Assembly (NCBI GenBank): GCA_963933885.1
Contig: CAWVWF010000125.1
Coordinates: 1-10,344, forward strand
Reading direction: 5' to 3'
DNA length: 10,344 bases
Origin: CAWVWF01 sp963933885
GTDB taxonomy: Bacteria > Bacteroidota > Bacteroidia > Flavobacteriales_C > GCA-002722245
Part shown: positions 1 through 7,572 of the stretch, one piece after another
How positions within the stretch are numbered: position 1 is the first letter of the stretch
Layout: every line of letters begins with the position of its first letter
Program-made: the position numbers and the translations under genes
Notes under the pieces: generated by a model
Seen by the model: only the letters and a program-made list of their open reading frames with translations
Told to the model about the DNA's origin: nothing
Database searches by the model: none

Positions 1-15
1 GATTTACAAGAGCAT

Positions 16-54
16 AAAAAAAGGCATGAAAGCCATACGATGTACTTCATGCCT
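16..54 (-). terminator. Intrinsic terminator of the thiolase gene
   Basis: A perfect 9-bp inverted repeat lies at 22-30 (AGGCATGAA) and 46-54 (TTCATGCCT), separated by a 15-base loop. Read on the minus strand, the hairpin starts 27 bases after the thiolase stop codon and is followed at once by a run of T residues (complement of A16-A21). That is the classic rho-independent layout and orientation for the gene at 82-1263. No comparable T-run follows the hairpin on the plus strand, so it looks one-directional. Confidence 0.85.
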
Positions 55-81
55 GTAAAAATAATATAATTCAGCTGAATA

Positions 82-1263
82 CTAGCAGTTTTTGATAACT
101 ACTGCAGATGCTCCACCTCCTCCATTACAGATTCCGGCGGCTCCATATTCGCCATTGTTTTGTTTTAATACATTTATTAGTGTTACAATAATTCTCGCAC
201 CAGAACATCCTAAGGGGTGTCCTAAAGATACTGCACCTCCATTTACGTTTACTTGGTCTGGAGTAATGCCTAGAATTTTTGAATTGGCAATCCCAACTAC
301 ACTAAAAGCTTCATTTAGTTCATAAAAATTGATGTCTTCTTTTTTTAGTCCGGCTTTTTTTATTGCTATAGGAACTGCTTTCGCTGGAGCTGTGGTAAAC
401 CATTCAGGTTCTTGAGCAGCATCCGCATAACTTACAATTTCCGCAATTGGTGTTAAACCAAGTTCTTTCATTTTTGCTTCACTTATCAAGATCAAAGCAG
501 AGGCACCATCATTTAGAGTTGATGCATTTGCTGCAGTTACTGAACCTTCTTTTTGAAAAACTGGACGTAAATTTGGAATCTTTTCAATTTTCACATTAGT
601 GAACTCTTCATCTGTATCTATAACAATAGACTCTCCTCTTCTTTGTGGAACTTCAACAGGAATTACTTCCTCCTTAAATTTACCGTTTTCCCACGATGCT
701 TTACTTCTGTTGTATGAATCGATAGCGAATTTATCTTGATCTTCTCTTGTAATCTTATTCTCTTTGGCACAAAGTTCAGCGGCATTCCCCATATGGTATT
801 TGTTATACACATCGGTTAATCCATCTTTTACTAAACCGTCTATTATTTTCACATCACCTAATTTGTTTCCCCATCTCATATTACTCGAGTAATAAGGAAC
901 CTGAGACATATTTTCCATACCTCCAGCAACAACAATTTCATTATCGCCTAATAAAATTGATTGTGCAGCTAGCATAACTGATTTCATTCCGGAAGAACAT
1001 ACTTTATTTATTGTAGTAGCCGGAACCGTATTTGGAATTCCTGCTCCCATGGCTGCTTGTCTGGCAGGAGCTTGTCCTGTATTAGCTTGGAGTACATTCC
1101 CCATGTAAACCTCATTGATTTCCTTTGGGTTAAGGTTTATCTTATTTATTGCACCTTTGATAGCTATACTTCCTAATTGAGTTGCGGGAACTGATGATAA
1201 AACACCTCCAAAACTTCCGATTGGAGTTCTTACAGCTGATACTATATATACCTTCTTATTCAT
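82..1263 (-). CDS. Acetyl-CoA C-acetyltransferase (thiolase II)
   Basis: This 393-residue protein is a full-length cytosolic thiolase that condenses two acetyl-CoA to acetoacetyl-CoA, or cleaves acetoacetyl-CoA in the reverse direction. The three catalytic elements are visible at the family's usual places: the nucleophilic Cys89 in NKVCSSGMKS, His349 in the GHPLGCSG motif, and Cys379 in the closing CNGGGGAS motif. The NEAF motif is near residue 316, and the N-terminus (VRTPIGSFGG) is typical of the AtoB/PhaA group. The ATG at 1261-1263 gives the standard N-terminus. No other lipid or polyhydroxyalkanoate gene is nearby, so the pathway (fatty-acid or amino-acid breakdown, or acetoacetyl-CoA supply) cannot be fixed, and it appears monocistronic. 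A symbol such as atoB or phaA would be a guess. The family assignment is very secure; longer-chain substrate preference cannot be excluded. Confidence 0.95.
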   Translation of the reverse strand: MNKKVYIVSAVRTPIGSFGGVLSSVPATQLGSIAIKGAINKINLNPKEINEVYMGNVLQANTGQAPARQAAMGAGIPNTVPATTINKVCSSGMKSVMLAAQSILLGDNEIVVAGGMENMSQVPYYSSNMRWGNKLGDVKIIDGLVKDGLTDVYNKYHMGNAAELCAKENKITREDQDKFAIDSYNRSKASWENGKFKEEVIPVEVPQRRGESIVIDTDEEFTNVKIEKIPNLRPVFQKEGSVTAANASTLNDGASALILISEAKMKELGLTPIAEIVSYADAAQEPEWFTTAPAKAVPIAIKKAGLKKEDINFYELNEAFSVVGIANSKILGITPDQVNVNGGAVSLGHPLGCSGARIIVTLINVLKQNNGEYGAAGICNGGGGASAVVIKNC

Positions 1264-1332
1264 TTGATTATTTTTTTTATAAAGTAAATTAATTACGCGA
1301 GATTTGCATTAAGGTTTGATAAAAAAATCAAT
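1264..1332. promoter_or_regulatory. Divergent promoter region, thiolase / EamA
   Basis: These 69 very AT-rich bases separate two divergent start codons, so the promoters of both genes must lie here or extend into the neighbouring coding ends. The stretch AAGGTTTG (1311-1318) is one base from the Bacteroidota -7 pattern TAnnTTTG, but no TTTG-type -33 box lies at the right distance, so I do not call a site. A 5-bp inverted repeat TTGAT/ATCAA (1316-1331) is short enough to be chance. Confidence 0.35.
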
Positions 1333-2172
1333 ATGAATTGGAAAACAATTGGACTAATGATTATATCAACTTTTGCATTTGCAATTGTGAATACGATCAT
1401 TAAGTACATGGATGAATATTCTGAATTTCAATTGGTGTTTTTTAGAAGTGCAGTTTCATTGATAATCACTTTGATTCAATTGAGCTTATTAAAAATTAAT
1501 CCTTTGGGTGTAAATCGGCCAATTCTTTTATTAAGAGGATTTTCTGGATTAGTAGCTTTAATAATGATGTATGTTTTGATAAAGAATGTTTCCTTGGGTA
1601 CTGCGGTAATGTTACAATATCTTTCTCCGATTTTTACTGCTATCATTGCTGTGTTTTTATTGAAAGAACGTATATCTATAAAGCAATGGTTGTATTTGTT
1701 ATTGTGTGTAGTAGGTGTAGCAATCTTGAAATCGGAGGATATGAATTTATCGTTTCAAATGCTATTATTAGGATTAGGCTCAGCAGCATTATCTGGGTTA
1801 GCATATAATTGCGTTAGGATAAGTAAAGAAACTGATCACCCTTTAGTTGCGGTTTTTTATTTTCCATTTGTGGGAACCCCCGTGGCTTTAGGCTTGACTT
1901 TTTTATTATCCGAATGGATTACTCCATCTTGGAAAGACATGGGATTAATTTTAATTTTAGGTTTGTTTACTCAGGTTGCACAAGTTTCAATGACCAAAGC
2001 TTTACATTCTGATAAAGCGGCTAATGTGGCCGTATTTAAATACCTAGGAGTAATTCATGCATTTGTTATAGGTTGGTTCATTTTTAAAGAACCAATGTCA
2101 TTAAATACTATAGTAGGGATAGGTGTTATTTTAACCGGAATTATTTTGTTTAGTAAATACAAAAAAGCGTAA
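1333..2172 (+). CDS. EamA/DMT-family transporter (10 TM helices)
   Basis: The 279-residue inner-membrane protein belongs to the drug/metabolite transporter superfamily. It shows two repeated EamA halves, about residues 3-133 and 145-275, each rich in hydrophobic stretches of about 20 residues and consistent with ten helices. The first half ends with the family signature LQYLSPIFTAIIAVFLLKER (about 94-113). The second half has the matching FKYLGVIHAFVIGWFIFKEP (about 235-254), which shows the internal duplication. Members export or import small metabolites such as amino acids, nucleotide precursors or carboxylates; the substrate cannot be read from sequence. The ATG at 1333 is the only sensible start. 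The gene diverges from the thiolase gene across 69 AT-rich bases and is followed 48 bases later by the first response regulator. A link to either is not evident. Confidence 0.9.
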   Translation: MNWKTIGLMIISTFAFAIVNTIIKYMDEYSEFQLVFFRSAVSLIITLIQLSLLKINPLGVNRPILLLRGFSGLVALIMMYVLIKNVSLGTAVMLQYLSPIFTAIIAVFLLKERISIKQWLYLLLCVVGVAILKSEDMNLSFQMLLLGLGSAALSGLAYNCVRISKETDHPLVAVFYFPFVGTPVALGLTFLLSEWITPSWKDMGLILILGLFTQVAQVSMTKALHSDKAANVAVFKYLGVIHAFVIGWFIFKEPMSLNTIVGIGVILTGIILFSKYKKA

Positions 2173-2220
2173 CTTTTTTTTATATATCACCTATACTAAT
2201 CTGGTATAAATTAAGAATGT

Positions 2221-2592
2221 ATGTGTAAAATTCTTTTAGTTGAAGACGACGATGTAGACGCAATGTTTCTTGCTCGTCTTTTTGATAAAACTAATAAGTA
2301 TGAACTTGAGCATTGTGAAAACGGAGTTGAAGCTGAATCATACTTGAGTAACAAGTGGAATGGAGAAGATAAATTAGTCGTACTTACTGATATAAATATG
2401 CCCTTAATGGATGGGTTAGAGTTGTTACAGGTTATTCGAGGAAATGAAAAAACTTCTAAGTTACCTGTTTTTGTATTTACAACAAGTGATGATGATAAAA
2501 ATATAGAAGAGGCCTATAAACATGGTGTTAGTGGATATTTATTAAAACCACTGACTTTAGAAGAGTTTGAAGACGCTTTATTGGAACTATAA
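2221..2592 (+). CDS. Single-domain response regulator, Rcp1-like
   Basis: This is a 123-residue stand-alone receiver (CheY-like) domain. The phosphorylation site is Asp57 in LTDINMP, the metal-binding acidic group is Glu8-Asp9-Asp10 (LVEDDD), the switch Thr is at 87/88 (FTTSD), and the conserved Lys is Lys109 (LLKP). The loop after helix alpha-1 and the CENGVEAESYL segment resemble Rcp1-type regulators, which pair with phytochrome-like or hybrid kinases. There is no output domain, so it should work by protein contact or as a phosphate carrier. It starts at ATG 2221; an overlapping ATG at 2217 runs into a stop after three codons. No good ribosome binding site is visible, as is common in Bacteroidota. 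Twenty bases separate it from the next receiver gene, and it is probably first in the signalling operon. Confidence 0.92.
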   Translation: MCKILLVEDDDVDAMFLARLFDKTNKYELEHCENGVEAESYLSNKWNGEDKLVVLTDINMPLMDGLELLQVIRGNEKTSKLPVFVFTTSDDDKNIEEAYKHGVSGYLLKPLTLEEFEDALLEL

Positions 2593-2612
2593 ATTAAGGT
2601 AAAAGATTTCGA

Positions 2613-3038
2613 ATGAAAAAATTAAAAGTACTTTTAGTTGACGATGATGAAGTGGACTACATGAACGTTAAAAGGGCGTTTAAGAAGAATAAGCTTATTC
2701 ATGAGTTACAATATAAACATAATGGTTTAGCCGCAATAGAATTTTTAAGAGGGATCGAAGATTTTTCTGAGCTTCCGAATGTCATTATTCTTGATATAAA
2801 TATGCCTCAAATGAATGGGCATGAGTTTCTAGATGAATTAAGGAAAGACGATAAATTAAAACACATAGTTGTATATATTTTAACTACTTCATCTCAAGAT
2901 TCAGATGTTTCTAAAGCATACAAAAAACAAGTGTCTGGATACTTACTTAAACCATTAGATTTCGATGAGTTTAGAGAAACGATAAATAAATTAGATGGAC
3001 TTTGGGCTATTCAGAAATTTTCGAACGGTAATCGATGA
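2613..3038 (+). CDS. Single-domain response regulator, Rcp1-like
   Basis: This is a 141-residue receiver protein related to its upstream neighbour. Both share the DINMP site, the YLLKPL ending of the domain and a similar length. The phospho-acceptor is Asp61 (ILDINMPQMNGHEF), with the acidic pocket at Asp10-Asp12, Thr91/92 (LTTSS) and Lys113. A tail of about 15 residues after the domain (GLWAIQKF) carries an aromatic patch seen in many Rcp1-like regulators. There is no DNA-binding or enzymatic domain. Its TGA stop (3036-3038) overlaps the ATG of the hybrid kinase gene (3035-3037) in an ATGA junction, so the two are translationally coupled and likely act in the same relay. A weak AAGG lies 14-17 bases before the start. 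Confidence 0.92.
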   Translation: MKKLKVLLVDDDEVDYMNVKRAFKKNKLIHELQYKHNGLAAIEFLRGIEDFSELPNVIILDINMPQMNGHEFLDELRKDDKLKHIVVYILTTSSQDSDVSKAYKKQVSGYLLKPLDFDEFRETINKLDGLWAIQKFSNGNR

Positions 3039-5350
3039 ATTCAAAATTAAAAATATTATTAATTGAGGATGATAACATTGATGCTAGAAACTTCGAAAGA
3101 GTTTTAGCTAAAACAGGTATCAAACACTCATATAGTCATAGATCTACTTCTGAAGGAGGATTAAATGAATTAAACAAGAATGATTATGATTTAGTTTTTC
3201 TTGATTATCATTTACCTACGACTAGTGGACTTGAATTATTAAAGTTATTTAGAAGTAATGGGATTGAAGTTCCTGTAATTATTATTACTTCATATGCAGA
3301 CCCTAATACCGCTGTTGAATTAATAAAAGCGGGTGCTTCAGATTATATTCCCAAAAGTTTATTGAACTCTGAAGGTTTAACACATTGTATTCGTAATTGC
3401 GTAAGGGTAAACGAACTTGAGAAGAGAAAAAAAGAAACAGAAATAAGATTAAAAAAAGTAGAAGACCGTTTAGGTTCTATTATTTCAAATACCCCAATTA
3501 TATTATTTGTTCTTGACGAAACTGGATGTTTTAGCTTAGGAATTGGAAAAGATTGGGATTCCTTTAACCCAACACCAAGCTCAGTTATCGGTATTTATTT
3601 TAAAGACGTCTTTAAAGGGTTTGATGATCTAAATAGATGTTTTGAAAAGGCATTCCTTGGCGAAGTTACAAAAAGTACTGTAGAGGTTAATGAAATAACT
3701 TTTGAAGTGACATTTACACCTTCATTTCATAAAAATAGTGAAATTAATGAAATTCAAGGGCTGGCATTAGACGTGACTGGTCATATTAAAGGTAAAGAAT
3801 CTCTTAGTGAGGCAAAAAAAATTGCTGAGAATGCATCAAAAATGAAACAAGGATTTGTTGCTAACATGTCTCATGAGATAAGAACTCCAATGAATGCTAT
3901 TATTGGCTTTACTGATTTGTTGGGTGAAACTAGTTTAACTCAGATTCAGAAAGAGTTTGTAAAAGCAATAAATGTTTCAGGAGAAAATTTACACAATTTA
4001 GTTAATAATATTCTAGATTTTTCTAAAATTGAAGCTGGTAAGTTAGTAATAGATAGGAAGGATTTTATTTTAGAAGATATATTAGAAAACGTAACTAAAG
4101 TTCTTGAAGGAAAAATTAAGGATAAAAGATTAAAACTTGATTTTTCTATAGATGATAAAATTCCAAAAGCAATAAAAGGAGATCAAACAAGATTGTACCA
4201 GATTTTAATAAATTTAGTAGGAAACGCAATTAAATTCACTCAAGTTGGTGGGGTGTTTATCGAAGTAAGAATCAAAAATGAAGCTAATAGTTCTATTGAT
4301 TTAGAATTTGAAGTAGTAGATTCAGGAGTTGGAATTCCTTTGAATAAACAAGAAGTTATTTTTGAGAACTTCATGCAAACTGATGAAGGGGGAGAAGCCC
4401 ATTATGGAGGGACTGGTTTAGGATTAACAATTGTTCGTGATTTATTAAACTTAATGAACGGATCAATTTCAGTGAAAAGTGAAGAAAGGAAAGGATCTTC
4501 TTTTACTTTTGAAATTCCCTTTGAATATGCTGAAAATTCTTTCTTGACTACTTCCAAGGTGAATCAATCAGAATTTGATTATACTAAATTGAAAGGGAAA
4601 AGGATATTATTAGCTGAAGATAATAACATGAATCAAAAGCTAGTGATTATGTATCTTACAAAATATGAGGTGCGAATGGATTTAGCTGAAACAGGTCTTC
4701 AAGCTGTAAAGGCTGTTAAATCTAATAATTATGACTTGGTTTTAATGGATGTGCAAATGCCTGATATGGATGGTATTGAAGCGACTTGTGAAATTAGAAA
4801 TTTCGATGATGAGTTAAAAAGAAATACTCCTATTCTGGCAATGACTGCTTATGCATTTAAAAAGGAGATAGAAAAATGTTTAGATGCGGGAATGAATAAC
4901 CATGTTTCTAAACCAATAAATAAAGAGAAATTTTTAAATCTGATATATAGCTTAATCTTTTCTGATAATGCGGGTAAAGTATTGGGAGAGAAATCTCATT
5001 TGTTTCAAAGAGAAAAACCATTGGTAGATCTTTCGTATTTGAGAGACATGTCGGAAGGGAATGAAGGCTTTGCTCAAACTATGATTGATATTTTCAAAAA
5101 AGACTCACCGGTTTTAATCTCAGATATGAGAACTGCATTTAATGATAAAAAGTGGGAGAAATTAAGTAAACTAGCTCATAAGTACAGATCCCCAACCGTT
5201 ATTATGGGAATGAAGTCTGTTTCTATATTGGCAGAACAAGTTGAGTACAATGATTTTTCGAAAGGGAATGAAGAAGAGATTGAAAAAATATTGATAAAGA
5301 TTGAAGAACAGTCTAATGAGGCAATTAATTACATTCAAACATATTTTTGA
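3035..5350 (+). CDS. Hybrid sensor kinase: REC-PAS-HisKA-HATPase-REC-Hpt
   Basis: The 771-residue protein has no signal peptide or transmembrane helix and is probably cytoplasmic. Domains in order: an N-terminal receiver (about 4-125; Asp57 in FLDYHLP, Lys107); a short helical linker; a PAS-like region (about 145-250, ending in LDVTGH); the dimerisation/phospho-acceptor domain with His280 in MSHEIRTP; the ATPase domain (about 345-497) with Asn397 in the N-box, DSGVGI at 429-434 and GGTGLGL at 458-464; a second receiver (about 523-640; Asp572 in LMDVQMPDMDG, Lys627); and a C-terminal Hpt domain with His715 in LAHKYRSP. All relay residues are present, so phosphate could pass His280 to Asp572 to His715 and then to a separate receiver. 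The N-terminal receiver suggests that the kinase is itself controlled by phosphorylation. It overlaps both neighbouring genes by a few bases. The signal sensed is unknown. Confidence 0.94.
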   Translation: MNSKLKILLIEDDNIDARNFERVLAKTGIKHSYSHRSTSEGGLNELNKNDYDLVFLDYHLPTTSGLELLKLFRSNGIEVPVIIITSYADPNTAVELIKAGASDYIPKSLLNSEGLTHCIRNCVRVNELEKRKKETEIRLKKVEDRLGSIISNTPIILFVLDETGCFSLGIGKDWDSFNPTPSSVIGIYFKDVFKGFDDLNRCFEKAFLGEVTKSTVEVNEITFEVTFTPSFHKNSEINEIQGLALDVTGHIKGKESLSEAKKIAENASKMKQGFVANMSHEIRTPMNAIIGFTDLLGETSLTQIQKEFVKAINVSGENLHNLVNNILDFSKIEAGKLVIDRKDFILEDILENVTKVLEGKIKDKRLKLDFSIDDKIPKAIKGDQTRLYQILINLVGNAIKFTQVGGVFIEVRIKNEANSSIDLEFEVVDSGVGIPLNKQEVIFENFMQTDEGGEAHYGGTGLGLTIVRDLLNLMNGSISVKSEERKGSSFTFEIPFEYAENSFLTTSKVNQSEFDYTKLKGKRILLAEDNNMNQKLVIMYLTKYEVRMDLAETGLQAVKAVKSNNYDLVLMDVQMPDMDGIEATCEIRNFDDELKRNTPILAMTAYAFKKEIEKCLDAGMNNHVSKPINKEKFLNLIYSLIFSDNAGKVLGEKSHLFQREKPLVDLSYLRDMSEGNEGFAQTMIDIFKKDSPVLISDMRTAFNDKKWEKLSKLAHKYRSPTVIMGMKSVSILAEQVEYNDFSKGNEEEIEKILIKIEEQSNEAINYIQTYF

Positions 5351-5718
5351 TGGATAAGAAAAAAATATTATTGGTTGAAGACGATAACCTTACAAGAAAT
5401 CTACTTCTGAAGATGATTGGATCTTTAGGTTACGATGTTGATTCATGTGAAAATGGTGAAGCAGCAATTTCTAAAATTAAAGAATATGGACCTGATCTTA
5501 TCATTACAGATATTGTTATGCCAGAGTTTTCAGGGCTTCAATTGCTGAATTTTGTTCAGAAAAAGATGACGCGAAATATACCAACTTTATTAATTTCAAC
5601 GATGGATGTAAAGGTTGTTGAAGATCTTGTTGATGATATTGGTGCAGTTGGGTTTATTTCTAAACCACCAACCAAAGAAGATTTAAAATATAAAATTGAA
5701 CTTGGACTTAAATTATAA
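5350..5718 (+). CDS. Single-domain response regulator (CheY-like)
   Basis: This is a 122-residue stand-alone receiver. The phospho-acceptor is Asp54 in IITDIVMPEFSG, the acidic pair is Glu10-Asp11 (LLVEDDN), the switch position is Ser83/Thr84 (LISTMD) and the conserved Lys is Lys105 (ISKPP). I chose the ATG at 5350-5352, whose first base is the last base of the kinase stop codon (TGATG). A TTG three bases earlier would add one residue but lies inside the kinase stop. The overlap predicts translational coupling, and the protein is a natural final acceptor for the kinase's Hpt domain. It differs from the two upstream receivers: it is closer to plain CheY/Spo0F-type domains, with the short helix-4 loop, and lacks the Rcp1-like insertion. 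No output domain is present. Confidence 0.92.
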   Translation: MDKKKILLVEDDNLTRNLLLKMIGSLGYDVDSCENGEAAISKIKEYGPDLIITDIVMPEFSGLQLLNFVQKKMTRNIPTLLISTMDVKVVEDLVDDIGAVGFISKPPTKEDLKYKIELGLKL

Positions 5719-5781
5719 GGAAAGTCGGTTTTAAGACAAGTTTATTGTGAAAAATGATTTTATTTTGTTGAAACAAATAAA

Positions 5782-6525
5782 ATGAAGTTGAATTCATCTC
5801 TTCCTGTTCTTTATACAGTGATGATATTGTTGCTGTCTGCAATGACATTGCCTCTAGATCAGACAGTATCCCAAGATTCTAAAATTTTGAATCATGAATT
5901 ATGGGATGATATTCTATTTGGAAATGTATCTAAATTAGGCGTTGTTAATTATAAAGGAATATCTTCTTCAGTAGCATTTCCACAATACCTAAATAAGTTA
6001 TCAAATTCAAATCCATTCGGTGAAAACTGGACAAGAAATGATCAATTGTCATTCTGGATAAATGCATATAATGCTTATACAATAAAACTTATTCTAGATA
6101 ATAATGTTGATGGTTCTATAAAAGAAATTAATAATCCATGGGGATTGAGTTTTATAAAAATAAACAATATCTCTATGTCACTTGGTGAAATTGAGCATGA
6201 AGTCTTGAGGAAGTTAAGAGAACCTAGGATTCATTTTGCTTTGGTTTGTGCCTCCAGATCTTGTCCGAAATTACTAAATCATGCTTATGCATCTGAACAG
6301 CTTGATAAGCAATTAGATTTCCAGACAAAGCAATTTATTAACGATAGTATTAAGAATGATCTGAAGATAAATGAATTATCTTTATCTAAGATATTCAAGT
6401 GGTTTAGAAGCGACTTTACAAGTGAAAATGATTTGATTAATTTTATTAATAAATATTCGAACGTAGACATTAATACTGGTGCAAGTATATCTTTTCAAGA
6501 TTACAATTGGAATTTAAATAACTGA
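5782..6525 (+). CDS. DUF547 protein, secreted, arsenosugar-operon partner
   Basis: This 247-residue protein has an N-terminal hydrophobic stretch (about residues 8-24) that reads as a signal peptide or anchor, so the mature part should be outside the cytoplasm. There is no clear lipobox. The rest matches DUF547: FWINAYNAYTIKLIL (about 91-105), the NPWG segment (118-121), the HFALVCASRSCP core (151-162, with His151, Cys156 and Cys161) and a closing WFRSDF (207-212). The His/Cys arrangement suggests a catalytic or metal site, possibly with a papain-like fold, but no reaction is established. DUF547 genes often accompany ArsS and ArsM in Bacteroidota and Cyanobacteria, and here the gene lies immediately before arsS. 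The ATG at 5782 is preceded by a nearly all-AT imperfect hairpin and no Shine-Dalgarno sequence. Its TGA is in the same frame as arsS, six bases ahead of that start. Confidence 0.88.
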   Translation: MKLNSSLPVLYTVMILLLSAMTLPLDQTVSQDSKILNHELWDDILFGNVSKLGVVNYKGISSSVAFPQYLNKLSNSNPFGENWTRNDQLSFWINAYNAYTIKLILDNNVDGSIKEINNPWGLSFIKINNISMSLGEIEHEVLRKLREPRIHFALVCASRSCPKLLNHAYASEQLDKQLDFQTKQFINDSIKNDLKINELSLSKIFKWFRSDFTSENDLINFINKYSNVDINTGASISFQDYNWNLNN

Positions 6526-6531
6526 TTTTTA

Positions 6532-7572
6532 GTGGGAGAAACGTTACAAAAAAGAGGCGCTGAACTAGGTGATGCGAAGGTTCAGGTTAAAAAGCTTTCA
6601 AGCTTAATTGACGGAGTGGAAGGTTTTTCTACAAAACTTTCAAGTATAGGTGTCACTGGTTTGAAGCCAAATAAATTAGAAATTCTTCAAATTAACCTAG
6701 GTTATATGTGTAATATGACTTGTGAGCATTGTCATGTTGATGCTGGGCCAGATAGAAAAGAAATGATGACTCATGAGGTATTAGAGTCTTGTTTAAAGGC
6801 CATTGATAGTTCTGGTGTTCACACTGTTGATTTAACTGGTGGAGCTCCAGAAATGCACCCTGAATTTAAATGGTTTGTTAAGGAATTATCAAAAAGATCA
6901 ATTCGAATAATTGTAAGAAGTAATTTAACTATTCTTGTTTCAGGTAAAAAGTTTAAGACCTATCCACAGTTCTTTGTAGAACATGGCGTAGTTGTTATTG
7001 CTTCATTACCTTGTTACACTAAAAGTAATACCGATAAACAACGTGGTGATGGAGCTTTTAATAATTCAATAAAAGCGCTCTTGGTTTTGAATGCATTAGG
7101 TTATGGGAAAAAGAATAGTGGGCTAGAATTGAACTTAGTCTTTAATCCTGGAGGTCCTAGTTTACCATCAGACCAGAAGTTGCTTGAGGCAGATTATAAA
7201 AAAGTATTGTTTGACGATTTTAAAATCGAATTTGATTCCTTATTTACAATTACAAATTTACCAATATCTAGATTCTTAGATTATTTATTGGTAATTGGTA
7301 AATATGAATCATACATGAAATTATTAAGTGATTCATTTAATCCACAGAGTATTGAGGGGTTGATGTGTAAAAATACGCTTTCTGTGAGATGGGATGGGAA
7401 GCTTTATGATTGTGATTTTAATCAAATGTTAGAATTACCTGTTTCGAGTTCTATTGGCAGTATTTCAGATTTTAATGATGTTCAATTATTAAATAGAAAT
7501 ATTGTCATTAATAATCATTGTTTAGGCTGTACAGCAGGTGCAGGTTCAAGTTGTCAAGGATCACTAGTGTAA
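6532..7572 (+). CDS. arsS: Arsenosugar biosynthesis radical SAM protein ArsS
   Basis: The 346-residue enzyme carries the radical SAM cluster motif CNMTCEHC (Cys60, Cys64, Cys67) after the ArsS-typical lead LQINLGYMC, followed by HVDAGPDRKE and the LTGGAPEMHP segment (101-110). The C-terminal DUF3641-type region holds Cys279, Cys294, Cys330, Cys333 and Cys341, ending in HCLGCTAGAGSSC, which would bind an auxiliary iron-sulfur cluster. The family joins the 5'-deoxyadenosyl group of SAM to methylated trivalent arsenic, forming the arsenic-carbon bond of arsenosugars. The start is GTG at 6532: an in-frame stop lies six bases upstream and the next ATG (Met59) would fall inside the cluster motif. 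No ribosome binding site is evident, so translation may rely on coupling to the DUF547 gene. Its TAA overlaps the next start (TAATG). Confidence 0.95.
   Translation: MGETLQKRGAELGDAKVQVKKLSSLIDGVEGFSTKLSSIGVTGLKPNKLEILQINLGYMCNMTCEHCHVDAGPDRKEMMTHEVLESCLKAIDSSGVHTVDLTGGAPEMHPEFKWFVKELSKRSIRIIVRSNLTILVSGKKFKTYPQFFVEHGVVVIASLPCYTKSNTDKQRGDGAFNNSIKALLVLNALGYGKKNSGLELNLVFNPGGPSLPSDQKLLEADYKKVLFDDFKIEFDSLFTITNLPISRFLDYLLVIGKYESYMKLLSDSFNPQSIEGLMCKNTLSVRWDGKLYDCDFNQMLELPVSSSIGSISDFNDVQLLNRNIVINNHCLGCTAGAGSSCQGSLV

Noticed and set aside
92..325. 77-codon open frame on the plus strand
   Set aside because: It lies antisense inside the thiolase gene, whose motifs are unmistakable. The translation is proline-rich and resembles no family.
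2192..2208. TATAC/GTATA inverted repeat before the first response regulator
   Set aside because: A 5-bp stem in AT-rich DNA without a T-tail or matching -33/-7 spacing is not enough to call an operator, promoter or terminator.
6285..6470. 61-codon open frame on the minus strand
   Set aside because: It is antisense inside the DUF547 gene in low-complexity AT-rich sequence.
7518..7571. Upstream TTG start extending the glycosyltransferase by 18 residues
   Set aside because: The extension lies inside the conserved C-terminus of arsS and has a non-family arginine-rich sequence. ATG 7572 gives the normal N-terminus.
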